A DNA stretch of 64,000 nt from assembly GCF_900699045.1 (NCBI RefSeq), contig NZ_CAADHL010000001.1:496001-560000 (forward strand). The letters are read 5' to 3'. Of this stretch, positions 62,363 to 64,000 are shown one piece after another (positions within the stretch are counted from its first letter, which is position 1; every line of letters starts with the position of its first letter). The notes beneath the pieces were generated by a model that made no database searches, was not told where the DNA came from, and was given only the letters and a program-made list of their open reading frames with translations. Made by a program: the position numbers and the translations under genes. The DNA is from Candidatus Williamhamiltonella defendens. GTDB taxonomy: Bacteria > Pseudomonadota > Gammaproteobacteria > Enterobacterales > Enterobacteriaceae.

Positions 62363-64000
62363 TGGGCGACAGAATGTCCATGATGGGCTTATTAAATCAA
62401 GCCTTAGATAAAAAATTATTGCGTTTTCTTGATGTGCAATTTGCACAAATCATTGCTGCTCATCATTCACCTTTATTGCAACTTGCTTGTGCGATATTGA
62501 GCTCAGATGCCGGTGCAGGACATGTTTGTTTACCCTTAGCTCGCTTATCCCCTGAATATTTTTTTGATGGCCGTCACCCTGAATTGGCTAAAGATGTATG
62601 GCAAGCCGCCGGAAACCCAAATAAAAATGCATGGTTGAACGCATTTCAATCCTCCTCTCTCGTCGGTATAGGCACTTCACCAACCCCTTTGATCTTGGAA
62701 AAAGAACGGCTTTATTTGCAAAGAATGTGGAAAAATGAAGGTCAAGTGATTCAATTTATTTCAGATTATTCTTTAGAAAAAATGACATACCATAAAAAAG
62801 ATGAATATCGTCTCAAGCAGATCCTTGATAAACTATTCACTTCGCATGAATCTGATATTAACTTTCAAAAAGTGGCGGCTGCGGTGGCGATTACCAGTAA
62901 AGTCGCTATTATTTCAGGAGGACCGGGGACAGGAAAAACCACCACAGTAGCGAAATTACTCACCGCCTTGATACGGCTGTCAGGAGAACGGACTTTACGT
63001 ATTGAACTTGCTGCGCCTACAGGAAAAGCCGCCGTACGTTTAACACAATCACTAGGAAACGCTTATCGTGCATTATCACTGAGCGAGAGAGAATCGCGGC
63101 GATTACCAGAAAAAGCTTGTACTTTGCACCGTTTACTGGGGGATTACTCTAAAGGACATCAATCTCGTTATCATAAAAATAATCCATTAGATCTGGATGT
63201 TTTAGTCGTGGATGAAGCTTCTATGGTGGACTTGCCGATGTTGGCCCGCTTAATTGATGCTTTACCTAACTTAGCCCAAGTCATCTTCCTTGGTGACAGG
63301 GATCAACTGGCTTCAGTAGAAGCGGGATCTGTATTAGGAGAAATTGGACACTTTTTATCTCTTGGTTACAGCACATCACGAGCGGAAGAATTAAATAGGC
63401 TGACAGGATATGATTTAAAAGGGCATCCAATAGAACATTTTCCAAATCTGTGTGTTGCTCATGTCTGTGATCACCTTTGTTTACTCAATAAAAATTATCG
63501 TTTTGATAAAAAATCAGGGATCGGTGAACTGGCGAAAGCCGTTAACTCAGGTGAGCATCATAAAGCGTACGCTATTTTAAGCGATGTCAATAAAAAATAT
63601 GTTGATATCATACAACATGCACTGAGTGATGCTAAAGATTACCAAAAATTACTGAAAGACTGCGTTTCGGCTTATCAGCCCTATCTTGAACTGATTCAAT
63701 ATGGAAAAGATCCTGAAACCATATTACATGCTTTCAATCGTTACCAACTGTTATGTGCACTGCGCACGGGTTTATTTGGTCTAGAGGGTTTAAATGCACA
63801 GATTGAAAAAACTTTATGTCATAGTGGTTTATTAAGCCTATCCCAAAAATCTTTCAATAATTTATGGTATTCCGGGCGACCTATCATGATAGAGTGCAAT
63901 GATAGTTCCTTAGGATTATCTAATGGTGATCTCGGCATGACTCTTTATAATCACTCAGGGGTCTTAAAAGTGTATTTTCAATTTTCAGATGGCTACATAA
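62359..64000 (+). CDS. recD: Exodeoxyribonuclease V subunit RecD (runs off the window)
   Basis: RecD is the 5'-3' helicase of RecBCD. The frame is open for 547 codons to the window edge without a stop; the E. coli protein has 608 residues, so the C-terminal tenth is missing from view. Visible are LLRFLDVQFAQ, SSDAGAGHVCLPLARL, Walker A IISGGPGTGKTTTVAKLL (187-194), LAAPTGKAAVRLT, TLHRLLG, motif II LVVDEASMVDLPML, FLGDRDQLASVEAGSVLGEI and QLLCALRTGLFGLEGLN. ATG 62359 overlaps the recB stop; later in-frame ATGs at 62362, 62374, 62380 and 62383 are possible, and the last fits the E. coli N-terminus best. Confidence 0.96.
   Translation, partial: MMGDRMSMMGLLNQALDKKLLRFLDVQFAQIIAAHHSPLLQLACAILSSDAGAGHVCLPLARLSPEYFFDGRHPELAKDVWQAAGNPNKNAWLNAFQSSSLVGIGTSPTPLILEKERLYLQRMWKNEGQVIQFISDYSLEKMTYHKKDEYRLKQILDKLFTSHESDINFQKVAAAVAITSKVAIISGGPGTGKTTTVAKLLTALIRLSGERTLRIELAAPTGKAAVRLTQSLGNAYRALSLSERESRRLPEKACTLHRLLGDYSKGHQSRYHKNNPLDLDVLVVDEASMVDLPMLARLIDALPNLAQVIFLGDRDQLASVEAGSVLGEIGHFLSLGYSTSRAEELNRLTGYDLKGHPIEHFPNLCVAHVCDHLCLLNKNYRFDKKSGIGELAKAVNSGEHHKAYAILSDVNKKYVDIIQHALSDAKDYQKLLKDCVSAYQPYLELIQYGKDPETILHAFNRYQLLCALRTGLFGLEGLNAQIEKTLCHSGLLSLSQKSFNNLWYSGRPIMIECNDSSLGLSNGDLGMTLYNHSGVLKVYFQFSDGYI

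Overview
The window reads as chromosome of a host-restricted gammaproteobacterium of the order Enterobacterales. Almost every intact protein is closest, by recognition, to Escherichia/Yersinia/Serratia orthologues. Local gene orders are also enterobacterial: trxA-rhlB, queA-tgt-yajC-secD-secF, tusDCB, aroQ-accB-accC, cyoABCDE, sufABCDSE, fpr-tpiA, ybeY-ybeX-lnt, dcd-asmA, galU-gnd, ppdA-ppdB-ygdB-ppdC-recC-recB-recD. The sequence is AT-rich and carries at least thirteen recognisable pseudogenes. This mixture suggests a relatively recent insect symbiont of the Hamiltonella/Regiella/Arsenophonus kind; that lineage guess is inference. I saw no insertion sequence, prophage, CRISPR array, rRNA or tRNA gene.

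Layout. 1-5.7 kb: fabB, trxA, rhlB (open frame, but several DEAD-box motifs mutated) and plsB. 5.7-9.9 kb: decayed mlaA, an intact 2-Cys peroxiredoxin, then decayed queA and tgt. 10-14.4 kb: yajC-secD-secF and convergent trhO. 14.4-16.4 kb: remnant of an EvgS/BvgS-type sensor kinase. 16.5-18.4 kb: fkpA and tusDCB. 18.4-20.3 kb: decayed aroH and aroQ. 20.3-23.3 kb: accB-accC-ubiF. 23.4-28.1 kb: the cytochrome bo3 operon with cyoA, C, D and E intact but catalytic cyoB broken. 28.1-33.9 kb: a complete sufABCDSE operon on the minus strand. 34-37.5 kb: decayed rdgC, bolA, a small unknown ORF, typA and slyX. 37.5-42.1 kb: fpr, tpiA, sodA, a decayed copy of mdfA and intact mdfA. 42.2-53.3 kb: pgi, hldD, ybeY, ybeX, lnt, dcd, asmA, galU and gnd. 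53.5-55.4 kb: four decayed pseudopilin genes. 55.4-64 kb: recC, recB and recD (recD runs off the end), with no ptrA between recC and recB.

How the genes fit together. Kept functions are core ones: fatty-acid initiation and elongation (accB, accC, fabB), phospholipid entry (plsB), Sec export, lipoprotein acylation, LPS heptose and UDP-glucose supply, central sugar metabolism, Fe-S assembly, oxidative defence, tRNA U34 thiolation and hydroxylation, and RecBCD repair. Lost or decaying functions are those a sheltered symbiont can drop: queuosine insertion (queA, tgt), two chorismate-branch steps (aroH, aroQ), outer-membrane lipid asymmetry (mlaA), environmental sensing (evgS-like), pseudopilins, rdgC, a duplicate drug exporter, and the bo3 oxidase core. 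I found no clearly undescribed system; the most informative signals are partial operon decay and open reading frames with damaged catalytic motifs.
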